Shown: positions 24,440 through 33,896, counted from the stretch's first letter. The stretch is DNA of 64,000 nucleotides from Aurantimicrobium minutum (GCF_002355535.1 NZ_AP017457.1:1-64000), one strand, 5' to 3'. The notes: a model not told the origin generated them from the sequence alone. Made by a program: numbers and translations.

Positions 24440-25920
24440 TGTCCTCAGCAGGTCGCACCCCGTGGACTCTGCGTCGTCGCCTCACGGTGACGATGGCGGG
24501 GTTGTTAGTTGTTGCTGCGGCACTCATCGGTGTTGTCAGCGTGGTGTCATTGCGTGCATTCCTTGTTGACCGCTTAGACCAACAAATAACCAATGCCGTT
24601 GTTCGTTCAACAGCCGCAGTGTCTAACGGCATGGAAAACGGCAGACCTGGTCACCATGACGATGGCGATGATGATCACGATGATCGACCAAACGATGCAC
24701 TTTTAGCCCCTGGCCAAGCTGCTGGAACGCTGGTTGCCATCGTTGACCCTTCTGGACAGGTCACCGCAGGTGTCCTCAACAACCGGGGAGCGGTTGTTGC
24801 TGTGAACCTCGAAGATACAAATGCTTTAGCTTCCGTAGAATCCAACAGCGAACCAGAAACAATTCACGTCAAGGGCGCGGGAGAATATCGTGCGGTATCA
24901 GTTGCTGCCCAAGACGGTTCATCACTTGTCATCGCTCTACCTATGGTGGAAGTAAACGCTGCCACCACCCAATTACTCATTGTGATTTTGATTGTCACGG
25001 GACTTGGTGTTGCTGCCGCAATTTTGGTTGGTCGGGCACTCATTCGATACGAACTTCGTCCACTCGATCGCGTGGCGGACACCGCAACCCGAGTATCCGA
25101 ATTACCTCTCGATAAGGGCGATGTTGACCTTGGCGAGCGTCTGCAGGAAGAAGACACAGATCCGCGCACTGAAGTTGGTCGAGTGGGCTCAGCCTTCAAT
25201 AAGATGCTGGTTCACATCGGTCGTGCTCTGACAGCTCGTCAGGCAAGTGAAGAGAAAGTGCGCCGCTTTGTAGCAGATGCCAGTCACGAACTCAGGACGC
25301 CATTGGCCTCGATTAGGGGATATGCCGAACTCACCAGGCGCAGTGGTGCAACTTTGCCAGAGGATGTCAGTCACTCCCTCAATCGCATTGAGTCTGAAGC
25401 AACACGCATGACCGGTTTGGTCGAGGACCTGCTCTTATTGGCACGACTAGATGAGGGTCGCGAACTTGAGCACGAACAGGTTGATCTCTCCCGCATTGTG
25501 GTTGATGCCGTCAGCGATGCGCACGCTGCAGGACCAGATCACACATGGGATATGGATATTCCTGAGGTGCCAGTTGAGGTGCTGGGTGACCAGGCACGAC
25601 TACACCAAGTTGTTGTCAACCTGCTGGCTAATGCGCGGGTTCACACTCCCGCAGGCTCAACGGTTCGAGTCGTTCTCGAAGAAAGCTCGGACAGTGTCCA
25701 CTTACGTGTGATTGATAATGGCCCAGGTATTCCTGCAGACCAAATGCCAGATCTTTTTGAACGCTTTACCCGCGGAGACGCTTCTCGAACCCGTGCGACA
25801 GGAAGCACTGGCCTCGGTCTTGCCATTGTGAACGCGGTGGTTCATGCTCACAACGGAACAGTTTCTGTCAGAAGTGAACCAGGAAATACCCAGTTCACCG
25901 TGACCTTACCGAAGGCCTAG
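24439..25920 (+). CDS. Sensor histidine kinase with a His/Asp-rich extracellular segment
   Basis: A 493-residue kinase: first membrane helix (about 17-40), an extracytoplasmic domain (45-175), second helix (177-200), HAMP linker (200-255), dimerisation domain with His283 in DASHELRTPLAS, and ATPase motifs including the N box (LLANARVHTP), DNGPGIP and GLGLAIV. The sensor domain contains GHHDDGDDDHDDR (about 71-83), an acidic, histidine-rich loop that could bind divalent metal ions. The signal is unknown. It is coupled to the upstream regulator and overlaps the convergent kinase gene at 25917 by four bases. Confidence 0.9.
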   Translation: MSSAGRTPWTLRRRLTVTMAGLLVVAAALIGVVSVVSLRAFLVDRLDQQITNAVVRSTAAVSNGMENGRPGHHDDGDDDHDDRPNDALLAPGQAAGTLVAIVDPSGQVTAGVLNNRGAVVAVNLEDTNALASVESNSEPETIHVKGAGEYRAVSVAAQDGSSLVIALPMVEVNAATTQLLIVILIVTGLGVAAAILVGRALIRYELRPLDRVADTATRVSELPLDKGDVDLGERLQEEDTDPRTEVGRVGSAFNKMLVHIGRALTARQASEEKVRRFVADASHELRTPLASIRGYAELTRRSGATLPEDVSHSLNRIESEATRMTGLVEDLLLLARLDEGRELEHEQVDLSRIVVDAVSDAHAAGPDHTWDMDIPEVPVEVLGDQARLHQVVVNLLANARVHTPAGSTVRVVLEESSDSVHLRVIDNGPGIPADQMPDLFERFTRGDASRTRATGSTGLGLAIVNAVVHAHNGTVSVRSEPGNTQFTVTLPKA

Positions 25921-26933
25921 TAGCGAACGGTTGCCTTCTCCAGCAGCGTGTAGCTGGGGTCAACTTCACGCAACACAGCTTTTGGAGCATCCCCAAAAGA
26001 GCTGATCAGTGTAGTGGGAAGAGACACAGCCAAGGCTCCCCAGGAGCAGCCGGTGGTGAGTGCAGCTTCAGGACTGAGCTTGGGAAGTGTGCCATTTTCG
26101 CGACCTGCTGTTGAAGCCTCAGGACTCACTACCTGACTCAGGAACCCGGCCAAGAATGCATCGCCAGCACCAGTGGTGTTGATTACCTCGGGTGCAACAG
26201 CGCTTGCCCAGACTGCCTCATCGGCGGTAATGGCAATCGCCCCGTCGGGGCCGAGGCTCACGAGTGCAATCTCGAGTCCAGTCTCAATGAGTTCGCGACC
26301 GGCATCGATAACTTCACCGAGAGTGTGAAGTTCGTGCCCTACCAGCGATGCAAGCTCATCTGCGTTGGGCTTGATGAGGTTAACTTCGCCACTGCGTCCC
26401 CAGTGTTTGAGCTCTGGACCAGAGGTGTCCAAGCCAACACGAGCACCCAATTCACGTGCACGGGCAAAAAGCTCACTGAGGTCAATAGGCAAACCCGTGT
26501 CAATCATCTTCGGGTGCATGCCGGAGACCACAAGCCAGTCCGCGTTCATGTCTGAAACCTGCTCGAGGGTGGTCTCGACGACGTTGTGCCAGTCTTCCTG
26601 AGTGAAGGGGATGGCTTGCTGGTTGATGTTGGTGGTACGGCCACCACGTTCGACCACAGTGGTGTTCACGCGCACACGGCCTTGCACGGGCATGATGCGC
26701 AGAATCTGTGGGAACGGTGTGGAGAACAAAAGGTATTGGTCCTGCATACCAATCGGCAGCACAGCCGAGACGGGGTGCTTTGCCAAGTGCAGGGTGCGGG
26801 CAACGTTCAGGCCCTTACCGCTCATGTATTCGTGGACTTCGTAGGCACGGTTCACTTTGCCGACGGTGAGATCCTCGGCAAGGTAAGTGCGGTCCAGCAC
26901 GGGAGCGGGGGTCAGGGTAACAACTGCGTTCAC
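25917..26933 (-). CDS. PfkB-family sugar kinase (1-phosphofructokinase-like)
   Basis: A 338-residue kinase of the ribokinase fold. TPAPVLDRTY at the start, SGKGLNVARTL, and the ATP/anion-hole motif NTTGAGDAFLAGFL (about residues 256-269) match the 1-phosphofructokinase/tagatose-6-phosphate kinase subfamily. No PTS or fruA gene lies nearby, so the substrate is uncertain. GTG start. It is convergent with the histidine kinase. Confidence 0.85.
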   Translation of the reverse strand: MNAVVTLTPAPVLDRTYLAEDLTVGKVNRAYEVHEYMSGKGLNVARTLHLAKHPVSAVLPIGMQDQYLLFSTPFPQILRIMPVQGRVRVNTTVVERGGRTTNINQQAIPFTQEDWHNVVETTLEQVSDMNADWLVVSGMHPKMIDTGLPIDLSELFARARELGARVGLDTSGPELKHWGRSGEVNLIKPNADELASLVGHELHTLGEVIDAGRELIETGLEIALVSLGPDGAIAITADEAVWASAVAPEVINTTGAGDAFLAGFLSQVVSPEASTAGRENGTLPKLSPEAALTTGCSWGALAVSLPTTLISSFGDAPKAVLREVDPSYTLLEKATVRY

Positions 26934-27069
26934 GAGGCCTCTAATCTTCGTGACATGCTTCAGCTCACATCTTGTTACTGTCTCTCACGAGGTAACTGTG
27001 TCAGCGTCAGCGCTAATAAGGGAGGGAGGTCTCTAGTCTACCGATTTGCGGGAGAGGGCAACTCTCACA

Positions 27070-27271
27070 TAACCTAGAGATAACCAAAGACCGCTGGTTA
27101 TTGGTGTGTTCATGAAAATGAACATCCATCTAAAGTTCGTTTCGACGAAAACCCGCGCAGGCTAACTGTTAGTGATATTCACGTTCGCGTGTTTTCTTTC
27201 GCTCCAGCCCTGCGCTGGAGCTTTTTTATTTTTCAGCGGCCTGCGGAAAATCACCCCACACAAGTGGGGTG
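27070..27271 (+). promoter_or_regulatory. Structured leader of rplJ-rplL (L10-leader-like)
   Basis: The region between the divergent PfkB gene and rplJ contains several hairpins: ATAACCA/TGGTTAT, TGTTCAT-GAAA-ATGAACA (27108-27125, GNRA tetraloop), the terminator-like hairpin at 27201, and CACCCCAC-ACAA-GTGGGGTG (27252-27271). Ribosomal L10(L12)4 binding to such leaders regulates rplJ in many bacteria. The match to the L10 leader family has not been tested here. Confidence 0.5.
27201..27234 (+). terminator. Attenuator-like terminator inside the rplJ leader
   Basis: GCTCCAG-CCCTGCG-CTGGAGC is followed by TTTTTTATTTTTC. It lies 58 bp before the rplJ start codon, with no gene ending upstream on this strand, so it is more likely an attenuator than a normal gene end. 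Confidence 0.7.
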
Positions 27272-27292
27272 TGTGAAACCACAAGGAGCGCC

Positions 27293-27808
27293 ATGGCGAA
27301 CAAGGAAGCAATGCTCGCCGAACTCGAGAAGAATTTCTCTGGTTCGAATGCAGTTCTGCTCACCGAGTACCGCGGCCTCACTGTTGCACAGCTCAAGGAG
27401 CTGCGCAGATCAATCAGTGAGCACGCGACTTACGCCGTGGTAAAGAACACGCTGACCAAGCTTGCTGCCGCTAAGGCTGGCATCACTGGTCTCGATGACC
27501 AGCTTGCTGGCCCATCGGCTATTGCATTCGTACACGGTGACGCTGTCGCTGTTGCGAAGGCTCTGCGTGCCTTTGCCAAGGCAAACCCTCAGCTCATTTT
27601 GAAGGGCGGCTACTTCGACGGTAAGCCTCTCGACGCTGCTGAGGTTGGAAAGCTCGCCGATCTCGAGTCCCGCGAAGTACTTCTGGCAAAGTTTGCCGGT
27701 GCTGCGAAGGCCTCTCTCTTCGGTGCCGCATACCTGTTCACCGCACCACTGTCCAAGGCTGTTCGTACAGTCGACGCACTGCGTGCAAAGCAAGAGTCCG
27801 GCAACTAG
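27293..27808 (+). CDS. rplJ: 50S ribosomal protein L10
   Basis: 171 residues from the ATG at 27293, chosen because AAGGAG is five bases upstream and [12 protein letters not shown] is the normal L10 start; an in-frame extension to 27269 overlaps the leader hairpin. L10 forms the stalk base with L7/L12. It is followed by rplL. Confidence 0.97.
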   Translation: MANKEAMLAELEKNFSGSNAVLLTEYRGLTVAQLKELRRSISEHATYAVVKNTLTKLAAAKAGITGLDDQLAGPSAIAFVHGDAVAVAKALRAFAKANPQLILKGGYFDGKPLDAAEVGKLADLESREVLLAKFAGAAKASLFGAAYLFTAPLSKAVRTVDALRAKQESGN

Positions 27809-27854
27809 TCCTTACTAGTTCTCGGTTTAAACGAAATATAACAAGGAGAAAATC

Positions 27855-28247
27855 ATGGCAAAGCTCTCAACTGAGCAGCTCATCGAGGCTTTCAAGGAGC
27901 TCTCACTCATCGAGCTCAGCGAGTTCGTTAAGGCATTCGAGGAGACCTTCGAGGTCACCGCTGCAGCTCCCGTAGCTGTTGCTGCTGCTGGCGCACCTGC
28001 TGCTGGTGGCGGCGCTGCTGAAGCTGCTGAAGAGAAGGACTCTTTCGACGTCGTTCTCGAAGCTGCTGGCGCTAACAAGATCGCTGTTATCAAGGAGGTT
28101 CGTACCCTTACTAACCTCGGTCTTGGTGAAGCAAAGGCTCTCGTTGATGGTGCACCTGCAACCATCCTCGAAGGTGCAAACAAGGAGACCGCTGACAAGG
28201 CTAACGCTGCCCTCACCGAGGCTGGCGCAACCGTCGTTCTCAAGTAG
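27855..28247 (+). CDS. rplL: 50S ribosomal protein L7/L12
   Basis: A 130-residue L7/L12: N-terminal dimerisation region, an alanine/glycine-rich hinge (about 36-57), and the C-terminal domain with [20 protein letters not shown] precedes the ATG. It ends at the terminator at 28267. Confidence 0.97.
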   Translation: MAKLSTEQLIEAFKELSLIELSEFVKAFEETFEVTAAAPVAVAAAGAPAAGGGAAEAAEEKDSFDVVLEAAGANKIAVIKEVRTLTNLGLGEAKALVDGAPATILEGANKETADKANAALTEAGATVVLK

Positions 28248-28266
28248 TCTTTCGCACTACACGCTT

Positions 28267-28300
28267 CAAGGGCGTCGATCCTCAGGGATCGGCGCCCTTG
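28267..28300. terminator. Terminator between rplL and the convergent NRAMP gene
   Basis: CAAGGGCG-T-CGATCC and GGATCG-G-CGCCCTTG form a stem with loop TCAG and one internal mismatch. Usable in both directions, although no long T run follows. Confidence 0.7.
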
Positions 28301-28311
28301 TGCTTCAACCT

Positions 28312-29562
28312 CTAGCTCGTGAACGTGATCCAGAGCAGAACGAGATTCAAAGCAATAACAAATCCTGCGGCCGTAATTGCCAGCACGGTGGTTGCTTTGC
28401 GGTTGGAATCCTCTCCCACAATCTTTTTATCCTTGGTGAAAATCAGCAGAGGAATCAACGCAAAAGGAATACCGAAGGAGAGAACAACCTGGCTCATAAT
28501 TAATGCCCATGTGGGGTCTATACCTAGCCCCAAGATAATGAAGGCAGGGATCAGAGTGATGAGTCTGCGCCACAACAAGGGCACATTTAGTTTGGTGAGA
28601 CCACTCATGATGTCTGCACCGGCATAGGCGCCCACAGAGGTTGACGCTAATCCTGAGGCCAACAAGCCAACAGCAAACAAAATAGCGATGACGGGTCCGA
28701 GCTGAGTTCCCAAAGCGTTGTAGACCCCCTCAAGACTGTCCGTTCCTGCCACACCTTGCAGGCTTACTGCTGCTGTCAACAAGATGGCCAGGTTGACACT
28801 TCCGGCGATGACCAGGGCGATGGTCACATCCACCCGCGTTGCTTTGAGAATTGTTCCACGCTGAACACCAGCTTGCACTAAACCAAAACGGTCACGGGTC
28901 AGTGCAGAGTGTGCATAAATGGCGTGAGGCATGATGGTGGCGCCCAAGATAGATGCCGCCAACAGCACCGAGTCTGGACCGTCAAAACGGGGGAACAGCC
29001 CACCCAGTACTGAAGAAGGGTCAGGCGGAGCGACAACCAATCCCATGCCAAACCCAACGGCGATGAGCAAGAGCAGGCCAATAATCATGCGCTCGAAGAC
29101 TTGTGAACCAGATCTGTCCCGCAAGGAAAGCATGAACAAGGACAGCAAACCCATGATGAGGGCACCTGCCAACAAGGGCATTCCAAAAAGAAGATTGAGA
29201 GCAATAGCCCCACCAATAACTTCGGCCAGATCGGTGGCCATGGCCACAATTTCGGCTTGTACCCAGAATCCTCGACGCAGCCATTTATTGCGGATGCGTT
29301 CACCCAAAATCTGGGTGAGAGATTTACCTGTTGCAATCCCTAGCTTGGCGGAAAGATATTGCACCAGCCAGGCAATGAGATTGCCAACAACGACAACCCA
29401 AACCAGGAGATAACCAAACTGTGCTCCAGCGGTCATGTTGCTGGCCACGTTGCCGGGATCTAGATAGGCCACTCCAGCAACTAGTGCCGGACCAAGGAGC
29501 GGAACAACCCTCAGCGCACGCGCTCGACGAGTCGTCGGAGGTGTGGCGGGTGGGGTCGACAT
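28312..29562 (-). CDS. mntH: NRAMP family divalent metal transporter (MntH-like)
   Basis: A 416-residue polytopic membrane protein. The DPGN motif in YLDPGNVASNM (helix 1) and the MPHAIYAHSAL segment (helix 6) hold the residues that bind Mn(II)/Fe(II) in NRAMP proteins. About eleven membrane helices are visible. It imports Mn(II) with protons. No clear MntR box is seen in the 109 bp before the start, only a short GGGTAACCC palindrome. Confidence 0.9.
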   Translation of the reverse strand: MSTPPATPPTTRRARALRVVPLLGPALVAGVAYLDPGNVASNMTAGAQFGYLLVWVVVVGNLIAWLVQYLSAKLGIATGKSLTQILGERIRNKWLRRGFWVQAEIVAMATDLAEVIGGAIALNLLFGMPLLAGALIMGLLSLFMLSLRDRSGSQVFERMIIGLLLLIAVGFGMGLVVAPPDPSSVLGGLFPRFDGPDSVLLAASILGATIMPHAIYAHSALTRDRFGLVQAGVQRGTILKATRVDVTIALVIAGSVNLAILLTAAVSLQGVAGTDSLEGVYNALGTQLGPVIAILFAVGLLASGLASTSVGAYAGADIMSGLTKLNVPLLWRRLITLIPAFIILGLGIDPTWALIMSQVVLSFGIPFALIPLLIFTKDKKIVGEDSNRKATTVLAITAAGFVIALNLVLLWITFTS

Positions 29563-29671
29563 CGCTACTCAATTTCGCTGGGATGGACGTATTTCGTCTT
29601 CCCCTTCAGACTACAAGCACTACGTTTGCCTGTTGTGGGGTTACCCAGACTAGAAATGTGCCTCGACGTGC

Positions 29672-30649
29672 TTAACCTGCGTTGAACTCGTGCCGTGTGA
29701 CGTGCACGTATGTTTCTTCAGGCTGAAGAACTATTGAAGGGAATCCGGGCAGTAACGCATTGTCAATGATGCGTTGAGGCTCCAAACACAGCCCACCTGA
29801 AGAGGTGAGGATGTGCTCAGCATCGAACTCTTCGTGCGGAAGATATGCCCCTGAATAGACCTGCATTGCAGGTTCAGAAGTGAAGAGAGTTAATGTCCTG
29901 CCAGTTCCGCTGTGGTGAAGCCGCGCAGCAGCAGTTGTGAGGTGGTTGGTGTTGGTCAAGATGAATGTGTCATCCCAGCTGTGTTCAGATAATGAAAGTT
30001 GCTGAGGCGGGGATAGCAGTTGTCCCGTGGGCAGTTGTACATCATCAGTTTCCAGCTGCCCAGCATGATCCACAACCAATTCATGGTCTTCAATAGTCTG
30101 CCCTGGAATTCCGGACAGGTTCCAATAGGCATGCGTAGTGAGGTTAACCGGGGTTGGCGCGGTGGTGTGTGCCGTGAGGGTCGAGGTCAACACCCCTTGA
30201 GCACTCAGTTCATACCGAGACGTTACTGTGAGTTCGCCAGGGTAGCCTTCTTCGCCTGCAGGACTGAGATAGTGAAACTCTGCTGAGACAACATCACCCG
30301 TGTCGAATGTTACGAGCTCCCATTCCACACGATCAAAGCTGCGTTCTGGTCCGCCGTGGAGATGATTACCTCGCTCATTAGGTTCCACGTCAAAAGAGAG
30401 CCCACCACCAACAAAGTGGCTGTGTGCAATTCGCCCAGCAACACGACCAACCGTGCAGCCGAGGTACAGCCCAGCTCGCTGGGCATAATCCTGAGGAGTG
30501 GGTAATCCCACGACGACATTGCCCAGGTTGCCTTCTCTATCTGGAACCCACAGCTCAACTATTCGTGCACCAAAGGTGGAAACCACCATTGACACTCCTG
30601 AGGTGGTACTCAGTCGTGTGAATCCAGAGGGTTCGTGTGTGATGCTCAT
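29672..30649 (-). CDS. galM: Aldose 1-epimerase family protein
   Basis: 325 residues from the ATG at 30649. The extension to 30682 begins inside the hairpin at 30670-30708, so the shorter form is preferred. HLHGG (catalytic His region), NLTTHAYWNLSG with the second histidine, and LCLEPQ with the catalytic Glu match GalM mutarotases. It interconverts alpha and beta anomers of aldoses. Its place after the xylose transporter genes suggests xylose mutarotation. Confidence 0.85.
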   Translation of the reverse strand: MSITHEPSGFTRLSTTSGVSMVVSTFGARIVELWVPDREGNLGNVVVGLPTPQDYAQRAGLYLGCTVGRVAGRIAHSHFVGGGLSFDVEPNERGNHLHGGPERSFDRVEWELVTFDTGDVVSAEFHYLSPAGEEGYPGELTVTSRYELSAQGVLTSTLTAHTTAPTPVNLTTHAYWNLSGIPGQTIEDHELVVDHAGQLETDDVQLPTGQLLSPPQQLSLSEHSWDDTFILTNTNHLTTAAARLHHSGTGRTLTLFTSEPAMQVYSGAYLPHEEFDAEHILTSSGGLCLEPQRIIDNALLPGFPSIVLQPEETYVHVTRHEFNAG

Positions 30650-30669
30650 GAGTTTCTTTTTTGAAGACA

Positions 30670-30708
30670 GTAATGCCCCCACTTGCTTGTGTGCTGTGGG
30701 GGCATTAC
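30670..30708 (-). terminator. Strong hairpin between xylH and galM
   Basis: GTAATGCCCCCAC and GTGGGGGCATTAC form a perfect 13-bp stem with a 13-base loop, just after the permease stop. No long T run follows, so it may protect the mRNA 3' end or only partly terminate before galM. Confidence 0.7.
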
Positions 30709-30722
30709 CAATTTACTGAGTG

Positions 30723-31964
30723 TTAGACGCGAACCCCGCCGCCGGAGCGCTTGCGAGAGAGAGCGTCAATGGTTGCAGCAGCAATCAGAACTGCACCGGT
30801 AACCAGGAAGTTCACACCTGCAGGCAGACCGATAAGGCCCAAACCGTTGTCGATGATGGCGATAACCAATGCACCGATTGCAGCGTGAATCAGACGACCA
30901 CGTCCACCGAAGAGGCTGACACCACCGACGACCGCAGCTGCCACACCGCTAAGCACGATGGAACGACCTGCGGTCGATTCGATAGCACCAATACGGCTGG
31001 CAGCCAGGATTCCGGAGACAACAGCAAGTGTTGAACAGATGATGAACGCGGTGATACGGATCTTGGCAACCTTGATACCTGCACGGCGTGCGGCTTCAGG
31101 GTTTCCACCAACGGCGTAAAGGTGACGACCAAAAGTGGTGCGGTCCAGCACGAAGGTTCCCACAAAGAGAATTCCGATCACGATGGGAATAACGATGGGC
31201 ACACCTTCGATGGGGACAACCGAAACGCTACGGTTGACGCTCATGGCACCCACGGCAATACCACCCAAGACAGCGATGGTTCCGACGCGAAGCAGCATCA
31301 ATGAGATGGGGCGGTTAGCGACGCCAGCCTTAGCGCGACGCGCGCGGTCATAGAAGCCCAGTCCCAAAGAGACAGCAACCATAATCGCGAGCATGAGCCA
31401 ACCAGCCCAGACGGGCATGTTGCCGTTCATGATGGCTTTGAGCTCAGGGACGTCGAGGCGGTAGAGGCCACCGTCACCCAGCATCACCAGCATCAGACCC
31501 TGGAAACCAAGGAACAGACCTAGGGTGACCACGAAGGAGGGAACACCAATCTTTGCGACAAAGATACCGATGGTCCAACCCACGAGGGATCCAACCAAAA
31601 GAGCCGCCAGAATTGCGACAATCCAGTTGATCCCCATCATCAGGTTCAGGACAGCAAACAGTGCCATACCAACACCGGCGGTCACACCAGCTGAAAGGTC
31701 AATTTCCGCAAGCAGCAGAACGAAAACCAAAGCAGCTGCGAGAACGGTGAGCTGTGCTGCCTGAACAAACAGGTTGGCAAAGTTCAAGGTGGTGAGGAAG
31801 TAGGGGCTCAGTGAAGCAAAGAGCACGACCAGAGCAAACAGTGCAATGACAGCAGGAAGTGCTCCCATTTCACCGTTCTTTAAGCGCTGAATGTAGGCGG
31901 TGATTTGATCGCGGACGCTACCTTCGTGGCCACTTCCAATTGCTGTGGGTTCAAGCGAAGCCAT
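30723..31964 (-). CDS. xylH: Sugar ABC transporter permease (XylH-like)
   Basis: A 413-residue membrane protein of the BPD_transp_2 (branched/ribose-xylose) permease type with about ten helices. LAEIDLSAGVTAGVGMALFAV and the C-terminal GGVSLFGGRGRLIHAAIGAL are characteristic. Its start codon overlaps the stop of the ATPase gene by one base. It forms the channel for the XylF-bound sugar. Confidence 0.88.
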   Translation of the reverse strand: MASLEPTAIGSGHEGSVRDQITAYIQRLKNGEMGALPAVIALFALVVLFASLSPYFLTTLNFANLFVQAAQLTVLAAALVFVLLLAEIDLSAGVTAGVGMALFAVLNLMMGINWIVAILAALLVGSLVGWTIGIFVAKIGVPSFVVTLGLFLGFQGLMLVMLGDGGLYRLDVPELKAIMNGNMPVWAGWLMLAIMVAVSLGLGFYDRARRAKAGVANRPISLMLLRVGTIAVLGGIAVGAMSVNRSVSVVPIEGVPIVIPIVIGILFVGTFVLDRTTFGRHLYAVGGNPEAARRAGIKVAKIRITAFIICSTLAVVSGILAASRIGAIESTAGRSIVLSGVAAAVVGGVSLFGGRGRLIHAAIGALVIAIIDNGLGLIGLPAGVNFLVTGAVLIAAATIDALSRKRSGGGVRV

Positions 31965-32713
31965 TACGCCACCTCTTCCATGCTCTTAGTGCCGGTGATG
32001 TAACCCACAACATCGGCTTGGGTTGTTTCTGAAGTTTTGAGGGATGCAACCATGCGGCCTAGGTAAAGGACGTTGATGGAGTCGCACACCTGGAAGACGT
32101 CAGCCAGGTTGTGGCTGATGATGATCACACCAATGCCATTGTCAGCGAGACGGCGAACAAGGTTGAGAACCTGTTCGGTCTGGGCAACACCCAAAGCAGC
32201 GGTTGGCTCATCAAGGATGACGAGCTTGGCGTTACGGAGGACTGAACGTGCGATAGCAACGGTCTGGCGCTGTCCACCCGAGAGTGAGGAAACCTTTTGG
32301 CGAACTGATTTCACGGTACGAACAGAAAGGCTCTGCAGGGCCTTGGTTGCCTGGAACTCCATTGAACCTTCGTCGAGGGTTCCTTGGCTCAGTTCTTCAC
32401 GGCCGAGGAACATGTTCTGGACGATGTCGAGGTTGTCGCACAAAGCGAGGTCTTGGTACACAACCTCGATGCCGAGCGCACCGCTCTGGCGAGGTGAGGT
32501 GAGATGTACTTCTTCACCAGCGAACTTGACGATTCCTTCGTCATAGGGCTGGACTCCCGAGAGTCCTTTAATCAGTGTCGACTTACCTGCACCGTTGTCT
32601 CCTACGAGTGCGGTTACCTGACCTGCGTATGCCTTGAGGTCGATTCCTTTAAGAACGTCGACGGGGCCGAAGCTTTTCTTTACTCCGGAGAGTTCGATTA
32701 GTGGCACATCCAT
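31964..32713 (-). CDS. xylG: Sugar ABC transporter ATP-binding protein, single domain
   Basis: 249 residues from the ATG at 32713, which has AAAGGAG six bases upstream; the in-frame extension to 32830 runs through a terminator hairpin. Walker A (GDNGAGKST), signature (LSGGQRQ), Walker B (LVILDEP) and the H-loop are present once only. E. coli XylG has two ABC domains, so this is the FrcA-like single-domain form and must act as a homodimer. Confidence 0.9.
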   Translation of the reverse strand: MDVPLIELSGVKKSFGPVDVLKGIDLKAYAGQVTALVGDNGAGKSTLIKGLSGVQPYDEGIVKFAGEEVHLTSPRQSGALGIEVVYQDLALCDNLDIVQNMFLGREELSQGTLDEGSMEFQATKALQSLSVRTVKSVRQKVSSLSGGQRQTVAIARSVLRNAKLVILDEPTAALGVAQTEQVLNLVRRLADNGIGVIIISHNLADVFQVCDSINVLYLGRMVASLKTSETTQADVVGYITGTKSMEEVA

Positions 32714-32792
32714 GCCCATCTCCTTTGATGTGTCATCCAGCGTCAGTGCCGGGGTGGTGTCATATGTATGACGTGAAGTGTGAGGTCTAACA

Positions 32793-32840
32793 AGATAAAG
32801 ACTTTGCGCCGGCCGGAAAGACCGGCGCAAAGTCTTATCT
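32793..32840 (-). terminator. Hairpin between xylF and xylG
   Basis: AAGACTTTGCGCCGG pairs perfectly with CCGGCGCAAAGTCTT around a 9-base loop, and pairing continues into GATA/TATC with one bulge. It lies between the binding-protein and ATPase genes. Such intercistronic hairpins usually raise binding-protein expression relative to downstream genes by partial termination or mRNA stabilisation. Confidence 0.8.
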
Positions 32841-32849
32841 ATAGGGGTG

Positions 32850-33896
32850 TTACTTTACGCCGTACTTTGCACATGCCTCAGCGAGCTCTGCGGTGCAGAG
32901 GTCCTTGGCAGATGCGTCACCAGCGGATACAACGTCGATGACCTGTTCAGGACCGACCTTGATTGGGGTAACTGCGATGAAAGGAGTTCCATCAGCGAGC
33001 TTCTTCTCTACAGAAGGAGCCTTGCCACCGAGGATCTGGATAGCCAGGTCGGAAGCAGCAGCAGCTTCTACGGAGAATGGCTTGTAGACCGTGCAGGTCT
33101 GCTTGCCGAGGAGAACGTTCTGAAGACCAGCTACAGATGCGTCCTGACCAGAAACAGGAACGGTCTTACCGTTCTTGTCAAGGATGGTGATAACTGCAGC
33201 AGCGTTGGTGTCGTTTGCTACCCAAACAGCGTCAACTGCACCACCGAGAGAGGTGTAAGCCTGCTCAAATGCGGTTCCAGCCTTGGTTCCATCCCAGGTA
33301 CCGGGGGTTTCAGCAGCAGGCTTGATGCCAGCCTTTGACATGACAGCAACAGCACCGTCGTAGAACATCTTTGCGTTACCGTCAGCAGGGTCTCCACCAA
33401 CGTAAACAACAGATGCAGTTGCAGGGTCCTTACCAGCAGCGGTCAGACCATCAACGATGCACTCACCCTGGATGCCACCAACGGTTTCGTTGTCGAACGA
33501 AACGTAGTAGTCAGCACCTTCGAGAGGGCGGTCGTAAGCGATAACTGGAACACCAGCTGCCTTAGCCTTTTCTGCTACCTGGATAGCTGCACCCTGGTGG
33601 TCAGTGAGGATCATTACACCACAGCCCTTAGAGAGCATCTGGTCTGCGATGGTTGCGTACTTAGCGGTGTCACCCTGAGCGTTCTGGATGTCTGCTTCGT
33701 AACCAGCGTCAGTCAGAGCAGCCTCGAGAGCAGGCTTGTCGCCAGCTTCCCAACGTGGTGAAGACTCGGTGTCGGGGAGGATTACACAAGCACGAGTGCT
33801 TGCAGCTGCATCGTTAGATGCACCAGCACAACCCGAGAGGGCAAGTGCGGACACAGCTGCTAGAGCTGCGATTGAGATCAATGAAGACTTCTTCAT
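32850..33896 (-). CDS. xylF: Sugar-binding lipoprotein (XylF-like)
   Basis: A 348-residue periplasmic-binding-type protein. A lipoprotein signal peptide ends in LALSGC, with Cys22 as the lipidated residue. The rest is a type I sugar-binding fold with GCGVMILTDHQGAAIQ, VIAYDRPLEG and VPVSGQDAS, segments like those of XylF/ChvE proteins. It captures xylose or a similar aldose outside the membrane. GGGAG precedes the start. A candidate operator lies at 33970. Confidence 0.9.
   Translation of the reverse strand: MKKSSLISIAALAAVSALALSGCAGASNDAAASTRACVILPDTESSPRWEAGDKPALEAALTDAGYEADIQNAQGDTAKYATIADQMLSKGCGVMILTDHQGAAIQVAEKAKAAGVPVIAYDRPLEGADYYVSFDNETVGGIQGECIVDGLTAAGKDPATASVVYVGGDPADGNAKMFYDGAVAVMSKAGIKPAAETPGTWDGTKAGTAFEQAYTSLGGAVDAVWVANDTNAAAVITILDKNGKTVPVSGQDASVAGLQNVLLGKQTCTVYKPFSVEAAAASDLAIQILGGKAPSVEKKLADGTPFIAVTPIKVGPEQVIDVVSAGDASAKDLCTAELAEACAKYGVK

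Noticed and set aside
30650-30682. Upstream GTG start of the aldose epimerase
   Set aside because: It lies inside a perfect 13-bp hairpin, so the ATG at 30649 is preferred.
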